From Trichodesmium sp. MAG_R04 (GTDB lineage: Bacteria; Cyanobacteriota; Cyanobacteriia; Cyanobacteriales; Microcoleaceae), in assembly GCA_023356515.1 (NCBI GenBank), contig JAKQYG010000210.1, positions 1 to 7,231 on the forward strand: a DNA stretch of 7,231 nucleotides. The letters are read 5' to 3'. Both the position numbers and the translations under genes were made by a program. Every line of letters starts with the position of its first letter. Positions within the stretch are counted from its first letter, which is position 1. A model generated the notes under the pieces. The model did not search any database. It was not told the origin of the DNA and saw only the letters and a list, made by a program, of their open reading frames with translations. Below are positions 6,713 through 7,231 of the stretch, one piece after another.

Positions 6713-6740
6713 GTAGAGACGTTGCATGCAACGTCCCTAC
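6713..6740. repeat. 28-bp cyanobacterial palindrome, GTAGAGACGTTGC type
   Basis: The left arm GTAGAGACGTTGCA and the right arm TGCAACGTCCCTAC are reverse complements except at one position (an A-C mismatch, 6717 against 6736). GTAGAGACGTTGC palindromes are a familiar dispersed repeat in cyanobacterial intergenic DNA. Its role is unknown. Confidence 0.75.
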
Positions 6741-6952
6741 CTACTCCCCTGCTTCTTAAAAAGACTTTTCCAGCAGACCCTAAGTATTTATCCTTAAGAT
6801 TCCCCCGAGAATTTGATACTAAATCCGGGTATAAAAGTAAGTTTGTCTCATCGCCTAATTCGTTATTTAGTAAAGGCTGTAACTTTAAAAAATATCCTCT
6901 CGCTAAGGCGGGTTTGCTATGACTCCTGAGCAAGGTAAATGAAGGGAATTTT

Positions 6953-6970
6953 TATAGTATAAATACTATA
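6953..6970. repeat. AT-rich hairpin
   Basis: TATAGTAT and ATACTATA are perfect 8-bp complementary arms around AA. No GC pairs clamp the base and no T run follows, so it is not a good terminator. It may be another short repeat or an operator-like site. No gene lies within 150 bases. Confidence 0.5.
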
Positions 6971-7139
6971 GTTAATGAGCCAGACTTAAGGCAATATGGT
7001 TTATATAACCGACATTCCGCATATCTTCATATATCTTTATTTAAATTTACATTTTCAAAGAGACTTATACGAAAAACCTTCATTATAGAAATTAATATCA
7101 ATAACCATTTTTTTATGAGAAAATTAGTTACAATTCTTC

Positions 7140-7231
7140 ATGACAGCTAAAATCGATGCCCATCGCTATAAGGGTTTCAGGGATAGTGTTCGGGGCGATC
7201 GATTAGTCAAACTTATCAATTTAATGTTAAG
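7140..7231 (+). CDS. Partial open reading frame at right edge, possible transposase N-terminus
   Basis: An ATG at 7140 opens a frame that stays open to the window end and reads MTAKIDAHRYKGFRDSVRGD, then RLVKLINLML. An in-frame TAG 12 bases before the ATG makes this the first available start. The FRDSVRGDRLVKLI pattern recalls the N-terminal DNA-binding region of IS4/Tn5-like transposases, where a basic residue and Gly-(D/E)-R precede an LxxL helix. This is inference from 30 residues only. No ribosome binding site is obvious. The repeat-rich DNA upstream fits an insertion-sequence neighbourhood. Confidence 0.4.
   Translation, partial: MTAKIDAHRYKGFRDSVRGDRLVKLINLML

Larger units (their letters stand above)
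6395..7139. other. Repeat-rich non-coding region
   Basis: No reading frame in this stretch looks like a gene: the longest are under 80 codons, overlap on opposite strands and show no recognisable motif. It holds a small hairpin (ACTACA-aaa-TGTAGT, 6442-6456), a probable mobile-element remnant (about 6530-6655), a 28-bp cyanobacterial palindrome (6713-6740) and an 18-bp AT-rich hairpin (6953-6970). Any promoter for the minus-strand transglutaminase-like gene should be near its left edge, but I could not identify convincing -35 and -10 boxes. Confidence 0.6.

Noticed and set aside
6709..6933. Two overlapping frames on opposite strands (74 and 66 codons)
   Set aside because: Both run through the 28-bp palindrome and repeat-like DNA, lack motifs and have no ribosome binding site.

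Overview
The window looks like chromosomal DNA of a filamentous cyanobacterium. It is AT-rich, carries the HIP1 octamer GCGATCGC twice (699-706 and 3468-3475), and its intergenic DNA is full of short palindromic repeats of kinds common in cyanobacteria (CAGGACTTACGCA-type ends, a GTAGAGACGTTGC-type palindrome). The three intact genes also have a cyanobacterial look. The genus cannot be fixed from the sequence; an Oscillatoriales-type organism would fit.

Layout. Positions 1-524, minus strand: a damaged family 2 glycosyltransferase gene that runs off the left edge. Its 5' end stops where a repeat cluster begins, and two compensating single-base frameshifts lie over the segment for its IIIDDGS motif. 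Positions 525-920: a cluster of miniature transposon-like repeats, with one 268-bp element (529-796) and one 90-bp element (826-915). The smaller one is flanked by the direct repeat ATAAA. Positions 963-2174, plus: a GT-B fold family 4 glycosyltransferase. Positions 2249-3820, plus: a cyanobacterial-type protein of unknown function with a very basic N-terminal tail, one membrane helix and a large presumably periplasmic domain. Positions 3926-6322, minus and convergent with it: a large membrane protein of the TgpA type (DUF3488, transglutaminase-like domain, DUF4129). All three positions of its expected Cys-His-Asp triad carry other residues. Positions 6395-7139: about 0.75 kb with no convincing gene, holding palindromes and probable remnants of mobile elements. 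Positions 7140-7231: the start of an open reading frame that leaves the window, tentatively a transposase.

Functionally the left half points to cell-surface glycan synthesis (two unrelated glycosyltransferases, once divergent). The right half points to envelope membrane proteins. Nothing in the window proves that these genes work together. No RNA gene, CRISPR array or clear defence system was seen. The points most worth following are the degenerate transglutaminase triad, the compensating frameshifts and gene truncation at a repeat boundary, and the small non-autonomous elements with conserved hairpins.
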